Shown: positions 12,437 to 25,569 of the stretch, piece after piece | Position numbering within the stretch: position 1 is the first letter of the stretch | Layout of the letters: each line of letters begins with the position of its first letter | DNA from: Trichinella spiralis | Taxonomy: Eukaryota; Nematoda; Enoplea; Trichinellida; Trichinellidae | Reading direction: 5' to 3' | Assembly: GCA_000181795.3 (NCBI GenBank) | Contig: CM012954.1 | Span: forward strand, 3,855,805 to 3,889,697 | Length of the DNA stretch: 33,893 nucleotides | Notes under the pieces: model-generated | The model's input: the letters and a program-made list of their open reading frames with translations, nothing else | What the model was told of the DNA's origin: nothing | The model's database searches: none | Position numbers and translations under genes: made by a program

Positions 12437-13189
12437 TATATGATCAAGAGATTTCTAATGCCGCTTGACAAATTCTGTGTCATTGAATTATTATGCTCCT
12501 AGAATGTTATTTCAAACAGCTGAATAAATTCTACTCGCGTTCGTATAGTCCAAATTATTGCTTGCGTGTTGCGATTTGTTCATTGATGTGATATTGCGCA
12601 ACTGAAATTGCACATCAACAGTCAGACAGCTAATAGTCACCTTGTCTATAAACACGTCCACACTATGTACAATTTAGTCGTATGCTTTTCGAGTAATTTG
12701 AGTATTTTTGTAAACATAATTCTCAATTTGTGCAGCACGCGTTGGCTGTTTTATCCCATTTACCGTTCAAAATGTTAAATGCGGTCTTTTTATTTCTTTG
12801 AAAATTCAATAATTTCTTCCCTTGTTAACATTATAGGAACATGTTTAACATTAACAGTGTATTAAAATACTTAATTGGACGCGGCTTGATATTTTACACG
12901 AATAATTGCATTTTTCAAATTTAGTACTTTCTGTATGTTTAATATTTTACATCATCATCATCATCATTTAGATAGATAGATGGGATTTTTGTGCAAAATT
13001 GCAATATATAATATTTAAAATGATATACTTTTATTTTGATTACATTCTATGATAAATAAACTAATGGAAAGTTGAAGAATACAGTAATCACATTGTTACC
13101 TGTGCATCATAAGTAACTTATTAATATATAGGTAGATTTATTTTAATAAATATATAGATTTATTTCAAAGATGATATTTATTTTTAACC

Positions 13190-13235
<46 letters not shown>

Positions 13236-13310
13236 CTATAACTAATCATGGCAACCGACTGGCGCACAAACTGTTTGAGCGATACATTTTTGGAAAAAAA
13301 ACAAATACAG
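12437..13310. other. Intergenic region between protease and membrane-protein genes
   Basis: Upstream of the protease start and downstream of the membrane-protein stop; both genes are on the minus strand. It holds a short CAT repeat (12950-12967) followed by a GATA repeat (12971-12981), an AT tract (13193-13234), and a possible minus-strand AATAAA at 13177-13182, about 130 nt past the membrane-protein stop. Otherwise nothing seen. Confidence 0.55.
13193..13234. repeat. AT dinucleotide microsatellite
   Basis: About 21 uninterrupted AT units, roughly 80 nt downstream of the membrane-protein stop codon. Confidence 0.95.
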
Positions 13311-16300
13311 TTAATGATTTTGACTGAAATCATCATTGTAAGCGGCCACTTTGTCAACAGATGGTCTGTAATAGATTAACTGTGCTTTTTGTTCTTCGGT
13401 TTTAATGTGTTGAAGTTGAGGCCGTTGCATTTGGCCAGTATCCGAATCATCGTGATAAGTGACTTCAATAGGGGTAGGGGGCCTTTCGTAGGTTTCTTTA
13501 ATTGGTGTGCTTGTCAACGGTGACAAGCGGTCACTGGTTCGATCTTCTTTGTCCGAGGCGAGAAGTAAGCCATGACGACGAGAATCCACTGTATCCCCAT
13601 TGTTGGTACTTGCCGATGTCATGTGCATCACTTGAGTGTGCTCTGAAGAACAAGGTTCAGTGCTCGGCTCTCGATGCGTGCCAACGCTGGATTCAAAATC
13701 CGTCACAGATACCAACTCTGGTTTCGCATGATTGATCAGAATTTCACATTCACCGACGTGACCATTTTTTTCCACTTCACCTGCGCTTCTTCTTTTCAAA
13801 TTTGCATTATATTCTACAAGTTATCATATCATTAAATTATTGTAAAATGAATAGTTTATTCGAATATTGTGCTGTTCAACATTGTTCTCTTGAACTTTTA
13901 GTTACTTTAGCTGAGTGCAGTTATAGATAGAACTAGATTCGTTGAACAGAATAAATAATAAATCAGTATAACTGATAGACAGAGAACAAATTTAACATTC
14001 AGATGTGTATTATTATTATTATTATTATTATTATTAAAGTGAAGATGAGAGAAAAAAAATTATATAAACCAAAAAATGACACTTATTGTAAAGTAATATT
14101 TAAATGAGAATTATCATGTTAATTGTGCATTTTTGTGAAATCAGAAAATGAATCCATTTTGTCATTTGTGAAAGCATACGTTTTTTCAATTTGGTCAGTC
14201 GTTTATTCTTTTGACAGAAATAATAAATGCCACCTAGTAGAGCACAGATGAGGAAAAATAGCAACAACAACAGCAAAATCAATGCCCTGCAAATGAGATA
14301 AATTTTGATTTTTTGATTGAATTCAATAATATGTATACAAACCAAAGCGGCAGAACTTCTGCTTCCGACGGGATGCAACATTCACGTCCACAGCAGGTTT
14401 TCTCAGAGCTGCATCTTTAAATTTAATTTAAAAAAATTAAACGTTAAAAAGATAGGTCAACGTTTGATCGGTTTGGAAATAAATTTCAAGTGCTATTCAA
14501 AAATTTGGTCAAAAGTGTACAAATTTTCAAACTGTCGGCCAGGCCAGAACCGCAATTTTTGAACAAGAAATTCAACGATCACAAATTTGACAACTTCATT
14601 CCAAATCGCTGACATCAAGCAATGCATCATTGCCAAATTCAATTCAACAATTCAAAATGACAATACTGAAAATGAAAATGTGCACTACTACTCTCATGCT
14701 CTGGTCAATTTTCCACTTTCAACACGATTGTCAGTCTTTCAAAACTGTTATAAAATCCACTTGAAAATTTGCATACTCAAATCCTACGTTCAACGTATAT
14801 TTATATATGTATATGTATATGTATAACATATCTGTCAAGATTTGTATTTCTTACTGTATTGTTTATTATTCATTTACTTAAGAATCATAGATAAAATTGA
14901 TCATTTTTGTAAAAATTTATAATAAAGTGAAAATGGAAATAGAAGAAAGTGAATTTAAATAGAATCATTAAATTATCATTGCAATCAAGCATTAATGTTG
15001 AAAGTGTTGGGGGAAACTTTTCAAAAAGATTTTTGCTTTTTACTATATTCCCGCCTTTTCTAAAATATGACTTTAGATTTTCAAAACGCCATTTTGTCTT
15101 GTTCAATTATGCACTAGTAGAGAATTGATGCTCAACATGCTAAAGAAACTTTGAACAGTTAATATTGCATAAAGTGCAAAATTTTCGCTTCTTTAAATCA
15201 ATAATTTAAAACAATACCTGCAAAATTCAAGTTCACACTTGTGACGTGTCACACGTGAGTAATATTGTTGACATTTGCAATTACAGTAAAAGTGTGACAA
15301 AAAAATGCAAATTCTCTTGAATTAATTAATTGTGTAAAATTGAATATTGCTTTTTTATCGTAAATACACTACTAACGTTCAAGTGATCATTATGAACACT
15401 AGCCCAATTTTTCATTGATTAATACAAATTAAATTTTTCATCAAAATAAATTTGCATGTGAGTCATCAGTAGAAAATGGATTTTTTTTGTTGTAGAAAAA
15501 GAATTTTTTTAATTGTTAAAACTAGCTCATTTAAAAGTTATTTGAAAAAAGTTTCCTCATTTCCTTTGTTCTTTTTTCAAACCTGTTCAAAAATCGAATA
15601 TGCTATTTCCATTTTCCCACCATTGTTCTTTTTTTATTTCTATTTCCACAATGCGAAGAGTGAGATTTTTACTCATTTGAAATGATTATTGAACATATTA
15701 AAAAAATAATTATAATAAGATGAGAGATAATCAGGAGTTGTTATGTTGGAATATTAATGAGAATTATGAAAGTGTAGAAAAATATACTGGCAATGACCGA
15801 AGGTGTGTATTTGAAAATTCCTTTGACGCCATTCTGTGTGAAGAACAAGAACAAGAAGAAGCAGAAGTGCACTTGATTATTGTATTGTCAGTAAATAGTT
15901 TCCAACAGCGGCGCCGACCTCGTTCTGATGACCGATTACATCTTAGTGCATTAGTGAAAAGCGGTGGACAGAATATTTTGACAGTCGACATCTTAATTAG
16001 TTTAAAAACAAAACCAAAAACAGAAACCAACAACTTGATTATAATTATTATTATTAATTTTTTTTTCATTTATTTCATATACATACCGAAAAACGTACAA
16101 CTCATCTTTAGCATTCACTCCTGATTCGCGATATTCGCAGACAATGTAGCCGCCAACGTAACGGTCAATCTCCACTCCAGTACTATCTGGTTGTAGTTTC
16201 ACTTCATTCATCATTGGTTCATCGGCTTTTTTTTCAAATCAATTTACAAAATAATTATTATTAATATAAGTATACAATCGATGATAAAATCAAATGCAGT

Positions 16301-19300
16301 ATGCAGTGGTGAAAGGTGGAAAAATTTTTTAAAGAATATGGGAAAATATGTTGAGTTGCAATTTTGTTTGCCGTTGCTCACCTGTTGTTTGTTGTTGGAA
16401 GAGAAAATTTTTAAATTTTCAGAATTCGCGTCTAGCTCACTTGACGACAACGACAAGTTTGCCAACAACAATCCGGTCAGTCGTCTTGAACAGGTTGTAT
16501 AAGCAGCAGAAGTAGAAAAAGCAACGTCACCAATCAACGATCGAGCTTGAACACGTTCACTAACATTATTACTAATATCACCACCACTAACTAACTAACT
16601 AACTAACTGACTAACGATCTATCTGGATATCTGTCTGCTCGACCCTGAAAAATTCACCAACCACCTTTCAAACTTCATCTATTATAATTACATGCTCATA
16701 ATAACAATAATAATAAGGATGTGAAATTTTTCCTTCTCCTCTTCTTCTTCTTCTTTTAAGTTTCTTATTTCAAAATTCATCAGATATAATTATTCAGAAC
16801 TTTTTGATCAAATATAAATGCAAATCTGATTTTGTTCTGCACACACACTAATGTAAACGCGAAATGTATACTAAAAATTATATTTAAAACTACCATTCAA
16901 CTTGTATTTGTACCTAAATATCATAAATACAAATATTATTACGATACCCTTAAAAAATACAAAATTTGAATTTTTTGTTTTTTTTCAAATAAAAAAACAA
17001 CTTGAAATACTGTTGACCAAATGCTAATTAATATACCAATGTATATGTTTTTTTCTATTTTTTGACTTGGTTTTTTTAAACTTACGTGATGTTCAAGTTC
17101 ACTATTTTTTCAACTTATCTGCATATTAAAAAAATAATATTTGATAAACAATAATTTGCACAATTTAAACTTGAAATAATGTTTAAACAATGATAGAAGC
17201 AAAAAAGAAAAAGAACTGATGATGGAATTGTTTAGAAAATAATTTCAATTTCTTCCAATATCATACAGTATGAAATTGAACTTTTTGAATGCAATTTCAA
17301 AAGGATTCACGCATTGAGTTGCAACTTTCTGTGTGTGCATTTGGAGAGTAATTATTTCAAAGTTTATGCATTTAAAAAACGAATTATTTTAAATATTCTT
17401 TTCATTAAAGTTTTAGCTAAAATAGGGAAAAGAGGAAAAAACATTTTCTTACCTAATGAAAAATATATGCAGATGTTCAGATTTCAGCGAAAGCACATCA
17501 GTGATCAGTATGCTTTACATGATAGAGCAGATTAATTTGAAACCGCTTTCACTTGTTGTAATACACTAAAGCAAGCAATTCAATACAAATATACCAGACA
17601 TTTACTGTTTGTTCAGTTATATTAACGTCATTGATCATCATGGACGTGTACAATCTTTTAAAGCATTTCAATTTTTCAAATTCTCACTGCTTTTATTTTT
17701 TTTCTTTTCTTGATAATTTTTACTCTACACTGATTTTTTACTTCAATTATTTGTTATTTCGCAGTTTGTGATGTTCACTTGATCATTATCAAGTCTGCTT
17801 TATCATCAATGTCCCCTCCATAATGAACAAACAAACATACAAAAATATCCAACAGCAAAGCACTTTAAAGCAATATAAAGCTGAAAAATGCTAAGCTGTA
17901 TGAAATGGTTGAAATTTTTTTTGAATAGATTTAGCGAGTATTAGCTGAAAATTGAAAAGATTATTTGAAAATGAAAACGCCCCACATTTGCATGCATTTC
18001 ATATTATGTTGAAAGGTTCAATTGATTTTGCGATCAATCAGTGTTTTGCATCATGTTCTGCGCACGTACGTGCAAAGAAAGCATGATATAAGCGGAAAGA
18101 AATTAACATAGAAGAGGTAAAGCAAAAAAAATAGTAGTTGGGATTTTAAATTACTAAATTTAATTTCTGAATTGGCCAATGTGGCTCAATTGAATTTCTT
18201 GATTTATGCTTACTTTGAAGTAATAATGAAATCAGCGAACGTCACTCTTCAAATTCCATTCGGCTAAATGCACAGCTGCTCGGTGGTCTTAATCATCTGT
18301 TTTCCAAATACTTTGTCTGATGACTTTGTCGTTGAAGACGGATATAATCGATCTATTATACATCATCTATTCGTTCATTCATTCATTCATAAAGGTATTA
18401 ATGTTTCAGTTGTTATTTTTTTCACAGAAATATTTAAATTGTTCAACATGAAGATTAATTTAATTATTCAAATAATAATTTTAAATTTCCTTATTGCCAT
18501 TTGTTTGAAGAATGCGCAAGATTTTCATATTCTTTCTTCTTTCAATACTCGTTGTTTCATACTATTTTCAAAGTACGTCACAATATCAGACTTTGTTCTG
18601 TTAATAAAAAGTTTTTTTGTTAATCAGAAAGCTTTTGTGATTATTCATTTGAAAATTATTTTAAAAAGTTTTTTAATTTAATTTAAAGTACTAACTAACT
18701 GGATTAAGTTTAAAGTCATGGTTGAGAATTTTTAAAAACTATCATGTCTGTAGTGTTCAATTTTATCAATACAAATTCCAATTATTAAAATATTTATACA
18801 TTAGTGCAATTTGATGCAATGCATTTGAGTTGAATGTAAATTGAAAAAAGATTATTACGTACAAACTTTTCTTTATTTATATTATTTTATTTTTTGAAGC
18901 ATTTTTCAATTTCAAACTGATTTTAATGCAAATGCACATGAAATGTAGCACATCAATAAAACTCCTACTTTTAAATTAATATTACGTATATGCGTAAATT
19001 AAAATTTATTTTTATTATTAATTTAAATTATTATTGCCAGAAGAAAAATTTAATCAGCCAAATTCCTCATAGCAAATGCATATACTGATTGTAATCTGCT
19101 TACTTTATGTATGAAAAAATTTTTTCAATTTGTTTTTCAGTTTGGCTTGCCTAGTCAGTTCGACTGATAATCGGAACTATGAATAACATTGTAAACAATA
19201 ATTTACATATACTGTTCGTAATATTGTATGATAAAAAAATTTTTCTTCTTTTTGAAGAAAATTATTAAATTTTAATCAATATTATTTTTTAGTTAATTTG

Positions 19301-20163
19301 AAATTTTCTTGTTCAATTGTCGAAATTTTTACTTGTTAAGAAAAAAGTGTGTCTGTTTATTATGCTAGCATTTACTCACTATAATGAATAAGCAGACCGT
19401 TTGTTTATTTGGTAAATAATATTTTATTGGAGAGAATGTCGACCAAATATTCTTCAATCAGATAATTCAATCTTTCAAGATTTCATCTTTTTTTCTTTAA
19501 TTGCCAACCCTCCCACACCCGAACCTCCTGAAAACAGAAAAAAATTTTATTTAATTGCATGAGCAATTATTTTGAGAATAATAATAATCTTTTATAAATT
19601 TATTGAAAAATAAACTCCCATAACACGTATTGAATGTTATTTTGTACTTTTATCAAGTTGGTGGAACAGTTTTCTTCACGAGAGTTTAACCGCTGTTTAT
19701 ATGTTTTTATAATTGTTGTGTTTTATAATTTTGAATCAGAACGATGCAAATCAATTTTCTAAAATTATTTTAATTGACACTTGTTTTACTTATGATACTT
19801 AATAATTATGTTTGGCAGCTTGTGCCATGGAAACCAACGTACCAAATGTTGCATTTTATCAATCTGTAGCAGCTTGATTAAAATTTAAGTATGCATTTGA
19901 GAAAGATTAAAGATTAAAGTCTGTGAAAAATTTTTCAGCTGATGAAATTCTGATTGGTGGATTTGATGAACATATGAAATTTAATTGATAACTTGTTGTC
20001 GTACTTGCACATCAAAATTATACCGTACCACGACAAGGTCAATCTGTCCTTGTCCGACGTGCACTGGCCAAATATAGCTTGGCTCATTTTTGGAATTCGT
20101 TTTGACACGTCATTTTGTGTGAAAACTTCCAATCGTGCCTTCTCAGTGTTGAAATTTGTTTGT
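13311..20163 (-). CDS. Single-pass membrane protein with probable Ig-like ectodomain and CC-x3-CC juxtamembrane motif (5' partial)
   Basis: I do not recognise this gene by name. Phase-consistent exons are 20163-20024 (tentative), 16225-16087, 14414-14343, 14286-14180 and 13813-13311, giving about 319 aa without a start. The first two exons together read like one Ig fold: Cys in FGQC, Trp 11 residues later in LTLSWY, then GGYIVCEY. The next exon encodes a Cys cluster, KTCCGRECC, followed about 12 residues later by a Leu-rich transmembrane segment ([17 protein letters not shown]) and a basic stop-transfer stretch. The cluster-plus-TM arrangement resembles the WBP1/VOPP1 family. The cytoplasmic tail of about 190 residues is polar and rich in Ser, Thr, Glu and Asp, with a PPTPI stretch but no PPxY motif. 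The last three exons are firm and the 16087-16225 exon is good. The 20024-20163 exon depends on a 3.8 kb intron and on the Ig resemblance. No signal-peptide exon was found. Inferred role: cell-surface adhesion or signalling. Confidence 0.6.
14008..14036. repeat. TAT trinucleotide microsatellite
   Basis: About nine TAT units in the intron between the transmembrane exon and the last exon of the membrane-protein gene. Confidence 0.95.
14415..16086. other. 1.67 kb intron of the membrane-protein gene
   Basis: Mostly AT-rich with no proven content. Around 15241-15257 the sequence has the inverted repeat gtgacgtgtcac followed directly by the E-box CACGTG. A less AT-rich stretch at 15780-15990 is open in overlapping frames on both strands for 75-130 codons; the minus frame is Cys- and Ser-rich. 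It could be an unused or alternative exon, but its start does not join in frame to the flanking exon. Confidence 0.4.
16587..16614. repeat. CTAA tetranucleotide repeat
   Basis: Five uninterrupted CTAA units, then one CTGA and one more CTAA. Confidence 0.9.
18448..19186 (+). CDS. Candidate small secreted peptide, two exons
   Basis: A weakly supported model, 18448-18572 plus 19141-19186, giving 56 aa. The ATG lies 20 nt after a good acceptor (TTTTTTCACAG, ending 18427), a layout typical of a spliced or trans-spliced leader. Residues 1-23 look like a signal peptide (MKINLIIQIIILNFLIAICL). The mature part holds two Cys ten positions apart (RCFILFSNLAC), which could form one disulfide loop. The donor is GTACGT and the second acceptor is a strong TTGTTTTTCAG; phases match. 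The surrounding DNA is AT-rich, so an open frame with a hydrophobic start can arise by chance. If real, it would be nested in an intron of the minus-strand membrane-protein gene. No family recognised. Confidence 0.22.
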
Positions 20164-20399
20164 CTGTAAAAGGGTGATTCATAATAAACGAGACTAGTTC
20201 ACTCTGTACCAACTCCCACAAGCTGTTTGACATTTTACTGTTGTTGATTTTAAAATGGCGCGAGCTGTGATTGGGGATTTTTATCTATTTCAGCTTATGC
20301 GCTAGCGATAATTCAGTTGCCTATTTGAAGAATCTTCAAACGTTTGTGGATGCTTTCACATCTCTCTGACTGAATAAGACAGTTTTTGTTTGATTTTGC
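20164..20399. promoter_or_regulatory. Probable bidirectional promoter and NPC1 5' leader
   Basis: About 236 bp separate the first coding exon of NPC1 (+) from the 5'-most exon found for the minus-strand membrane protein. The stretch is less AT-rich than its surroundings. It contains a good acceptor-like site (TTTTTATCTATTTCAG, ending 20293), which could be a 5' UTR or spliced-leader acceptor. It also holds a plus-strand upstream ATG near 20254 whose short frame ends before the NPC1 start and would be removed if that acceptor is used. No TATA box is convincing. Confidence 0.35.
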
Positions 20400-23300
20400 A
20401 TGAACTTTTTGATGAAGATGTTATTCTGCCGATGCGGCTTGTTTTTAACGGCTCTTCTGGTCGTTAGATTCCAATCAGCCGAAGCCGAAAATGATGGTCA
20501 CTGTGTTTGGTATAAAGTTTGTAGTGACAAAGATGCGGAATTCAAAAAAAATTGCCTTTACAATGGCGCACCGCAACCACTTTTGGATAAAAAAGCCATC
20601 AACACGGTTATCAGCTTGTGTCCGGATCTCGTTGGGGGTAATTTTATTTCGATCCGAAATGATATCTGTTTAATTCAGCGTTGATGATAGATGATGAAAT
20701 TCCCGTCTTGTGTTGCGATGCAGAACAAGTGGAAATATTGGACAAGAGTGTTTCGACAGTGTTGCCATATTTCAGTCGCTGTCCTTCTTGTTCAAGGAAT
20801 TTTCTTCAAATGTGGTGCCAGTCTACGTGTAGTCCCCAACAATCTCTGTTTATGGAAGTTACGGATACTGTCAATGAAACTCGTGGAATTTCCGTTTCAG
20901 GGGTTCATTATTTGATGAAAGAAGAATTCGCTACAGGTATTTTCAGTTCCTGCCGAAATGTGCTTGATCCGTCGACTAACCAACGCGCCATGAATATAAT
21001 GTGTGGAGGTATGTTTGCCTTTTTAAAAAATTTTTAATTATTGGCGTTTGAATAAATCAAACGTTAATAATATTGTGTTAAAAGTTAAAATATCCTTTCT
21101 TTGCTCTTTTCGTTGTTATTGATTTCATTTGAAAATTGATGAGCGGCGAGCTAACTGTCTTTGCGGCAAGCGAATTGAGCGTTTTCTTGAGCAAAAAATT
21201 GTTAGAAGTAGAAAATTATTTTTGTATCCATTTTTTATTGATTTGAAGTAATTGAATTAATTTGGTGCTAAAAATTAAAACAAAACAACTGAAAGAAACT
21301 CTTAAGTATGCAGAAATTATTGTTGTATCAAATAAAGTTGTTTCGGTCTAAATAGGCTTTCAGGTTTTGCATCCGGTTTATTTTGCATTGATTATTTTTA
21401 CAATTAACTGCTCCTTTGGGGGACTGATCAGAATTTTCTATACACTGAACATGTACTGTACTGATTTAGATTTGCCAACATTTTGAAAAATTAAATATTT
21501 TAAATAAAGCAAAACAAAATCCAACTTGTTGCTTGCCGTTGTCGGGGTGATTGTCTGTGTTGGGGTATTTATTAATTTTAGTATTTCACAATTGAAAATA
21601 AATATTTTTGTTTTGTCCAATTGATTAACAGTGATGATAATGTTGTATTCTTGTATACTGTAAATGAATTGGTGTAAGAAAGTACGTGAAGAGGTTATTA
21701 TTTATAATATTTTGCAGTTTATTAATAAGAAATTTATTTTTCCAATGAGAATTTAACCTATGTAATATGTATTATGTGAAGAATTGAAATTCTCAAATTG
21801 GATTATTAAGCAATAATAATTGTTGAAAATTTTCAGTTTATTCAAGAAGTGTTTCATACAAGAGATTGTCTGTCTTCTTTTGCACATTATTTTAATATGT
21901 TAAAATATGTTGATGTTTCGAATATGTGGGTGAAAGAGATGAATGAGATGAGGGATATTGTTTTTTATGATATTTTTTTGTTTCTTTGACTTTTTAGCAT
22001 TACCAGAAATAATATTCGTGTACCAATTTTGGCTTATTATTGTTATTTTTATTTTACTATTGAGAATTCTTTTCTGAAAAATATATTTGAATTCAGTTTT
22101 ATTTATAACAAATGGATATATTTAATTTGAACTTTTTTATATTTTCTGCAATCGGATGGGAGTGTTTCTTTTTTTTTATTATTGTGTCTATAGCTTGTTA
22201 GCAGAGGAAATGGAGCTTGATCAGTAAACAAGTTTTTCTTTCTGTGCAACGATAATGATGAATAAATAAAATTGAATTATCTGGCTCATGGGATTGCAAC
22301 ATGTGGCAAGAAAAGTCACGTTTGCGCAATAATTTAAGCTTTTATATTTAGATTATCGAGCAATTTTTTTTGCAAATCATCATGTACTTTGCTCATTTTT
22401 CTTTTTCATTTCTTTTATTTATTTATTTATTTATTACAGACGAAAAACGAATTGATAATTTTTGTGAAATTCCATTGCTGAACTGAATAATAATTTAGTC
22501 ATGTTTGGAAATAGGCAAAAATTTAAATTGTAATTGATGCTGTGAATAGATAGAGCAAAAAAATATTGTTGCAACTATTATCGTCAGTAAAAGTGCGTCA
22601 TTGATTTCTCTTCACATATGCTAGATGCAATTTCACTCTGAAACTGCAGCATTTTACTTGTTTTTTTTTTAGTTTTGTTTTTCAAATTTAGAAACATGCC
22701 TACGTCCTGTTGCCATGCATTCTCATTTATCATCATGGCATGCTTGAGTGGATTTTTTTGGTAGTTATTGCTGTAGTTTTTGTACAATTGCTTATATATT
22801 TTTTGATAAAATGAAATTTGTAAAAACTTTTTTGTAATAAAATTGAAAATTAATTTGAAATAATTGTATTTGATCGAAATGCAATTTTAGGTTTAATGGA
22901 TGATGAGTGTACTGTAGCAGAATGGTTAGACTTTTTGGGTAACCCGTCGAAAAATCCTATGGCTCCGTTTGAGATAGTTTTCGAGCGATACAAGCAAGCT
23001 TCAGTGAACATCAGCGGCAAAATAATGTATCCATTGAATGCGTCAGTGTTCTCCTGTGCACAAGCTACTGACAACAATACAACACCGTGTAGTTGTCAAG
23101 ATTGTCCAACAGTGTGCTCTGAAATGATTCCATATCCTTCATATGAGAAGAGTAATTAATTTAATATTTTCTTTTGTTGTGAAATTATCAAAATTGAATG
23201 TTTTCACTTTTGTAGAGCGATGCTTTATTGGTCAGATGGACTGTTTGGTATTTGTAGCATTGTTGACTTGCTGCAGCGTTACTGTGGTTATTGTTTGCAT

Positions 23301-23657
23301 AGCAGTTGTCCATCATGTGCTTCTGGAAAAGGAGGCGGTAAAATCGTCTTCACTGAACGACAAGATGCCGATTGGAGTAAGCTGTGGTCAGCAGGCGCTG
23401 CTCAATGCGGACGATGTGAGCTCTTGCGCGAAAATTGGCGCTTGGTTAGAAAACAAAATTGAAGACAAATTCCACCGTTGGGGTGTATTCTGCACTCGGC
23501 ATCCGTGTTTGGTTTTCTTCTTCGGAATCACAGTCAGCTTGATTTGCACATCCGGACTTTGTTACATGCAAGTGACTACAGATCCGGTGCAAATTTGGTC
23601 CGCACCTGGTAGTCGTGCTCGACTTGAAAAAGATTATTTTGACAGAGTTTTCGAGTA

Positions 23658-23704
<47 letters not shown>

Positions 23705-25503
23705 TATGCATTTTTTTTCATATTTAATTTATTTGATCGTAATTTTTTTAGCCCATTTTATCGCATTGAGCAGTTGATAATTGTTCCTAGAAATCAGACT
23801 CAATTTGTTGCCGCGGATCCTTTGGATAACGTTGAATTTAATTGGGGTCCAGTATTTCGCAAAGAATTCTTGCACGAGGTTAGTTTTTTTGCAAAATGAT
23901 ATATATGTTTTTACTTGCTGGTGCAGTTAGTGATATATATTGTTGTTGTTTTATCTTTCAAATTTATGTTACTTGGTGATTTATGTGTTTTGTTGCTTTT
24001 GTTTCGCAGATTTTGCAGTTGCAAAAGCAGATTGAAAATTTGACCGTTCAAGTGGAAAATAAGCCCGTTACGCTTAAAGATATTTGCGTGCAACCGTTGG
24101 CACCTGAAAAGACGGAATGTTTGATACAGAGTGTTGTCAGCTATTTTCAGAGCAACGCAACAAATCTTGACGATGAATATTACGAAGAAGGATTTCTATT
24201 ATCTAATTGGCTCAGCCATCTCAGATCTTGTTTGAGGTAAGAAGCTTTGTTGTTGTTGTTGTTGCTATTTTTTCTAAATTCTATTTTAGAAATCCAATTC
24301 AAGTTATGGATACAACTATGTTCAAAATGCCCTGTCTAGGAGAATACGGCGGACCAATTTTTCCTTACGTAGCGTTAGGTGGATTTGAAGGTAATAATAA
24401 TTTGGTTTGCTTTTTTTTTTGTTCCTTGGAGAATTGTGATTTATAATCTTACAAATTTCTAGGTTCCGATTACATTTCCAGCAAGGCTGCAATTGTTACA
24501 ATTTTGGTGAACAATTACGATGATCCAAAAGCGAATGAAAAAGCTCAAGCGTGGGAAAAAATGTAATGATTGGTGGAATAGATTGTTGTTGTTTCATTTG
24601 AACCGAATTTTTTGAAATTATTTTTTTTTCAGCTTTATTAATTTTATCAAAAATTACAAAAGCGACAATTTGAGCATTTCTTTCAAAGCGGAACGGTCAA
24701 TTGAGGATGAAATTGAACGAGAAAGTCGTTCTGACGTTTCCACAATATTGATCAGCTATTGCGTTATGTTTGTCTACATTGTTTTAGCTCTTGGCCAGTA
24801 CGACATACGTGGATACAATTTTCTGCATTTGCTTGTAAGTGAATAATAGTAATAATATTATTGTTATTACTGTTATTTTTTTTGATACTTTATAAATTTT
24901 TAAAATGTATTTTAGGTGCAGTCGAAAATTTTGCTAGGCCTTCTTGGGGTGATGATTGTCATGTTGAGCGTGGTCAGTTCGTTGGGCTTCTTTGCCTACG
25001 TCGGCATTCCTACTACTTTGATTTCAATCGAAGTGGTTCCATTTCTGGTGCTCGCGGTCGGCGTTGACAACATATTCATACTTGTTCAAGCTTTCCAAGT
25101 TGAATTTTTTTGTTTTATACTTTTTTCTTATTTTTGCATAATTGTTATCCTTTCAAAGAGGGGTCATGGAAAGGGAAATGAAGATGTTGAAGAACAAATC
25201 GGCCGCATCACCGCCGAAGTGGTGCCAACGATGCTTTTGTCGAGCTTTTCAGAAAGCTTTTGCTTTTTCTTGGGTTTTTTTTTGCGTATGATGGAAATTA
25301 AGAAGAGAAAAATAAATTTTTGCTTCTTTTTTTCAGGTGCGCTTTCATCAATGCCAGCGGTGAAAGTTTTTTCGCTCTATGCGGCTTTGGCGATATTTTT
25401 TGACTTTTTCCTACAGATTACCTGCTTTCTGGCATTGTTCACTACCGATGTGCGTCGACAACGAGTAATGCGAGCTTATTTGTCCGTGGCTTGTGCAATA
25501 AGC

Positions 25504-25569
<66 letters not shown>

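Larger units (their letters stand above)
16226..20023. other. 3.8 kb inferred intron of the membrane-protein gene
   Basis: Long AT-rich stretch, an intron only if the 20024-20163 exon is real. It contains a CTAA repeat (16587-16614), a CTT run near 16740-16757 and the candidate plus-strand secreted-peptide exons listed separately. Near 16480-16530 on the minus strand one frame reads as a Leu-rich hydrophobic run, like a signal-peptide core. That frame has no usable ATG, is preceded and followed by stops, and does not join in phase to the next exon. The remainder shows nothing recognisable. Confidence 0.4.

Noticed and set aside
16244-16537. Minus-strand frame upstream of 16225 as the first exon of the membrane protein
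   Set aside because: It has no ATG, its best donor has the wrong phase for the 16225 exon, and the alternative needs a weak donor and a 50-nt intron. The 20024 exon gives a better Ig-like join.
20020-20160. Tc1-like terminal sequence suggested by a short CTGGCCAAA match
   Set aside because: Only nine bases match from memory, with no inverted partner, TA duplication or transposase frame.
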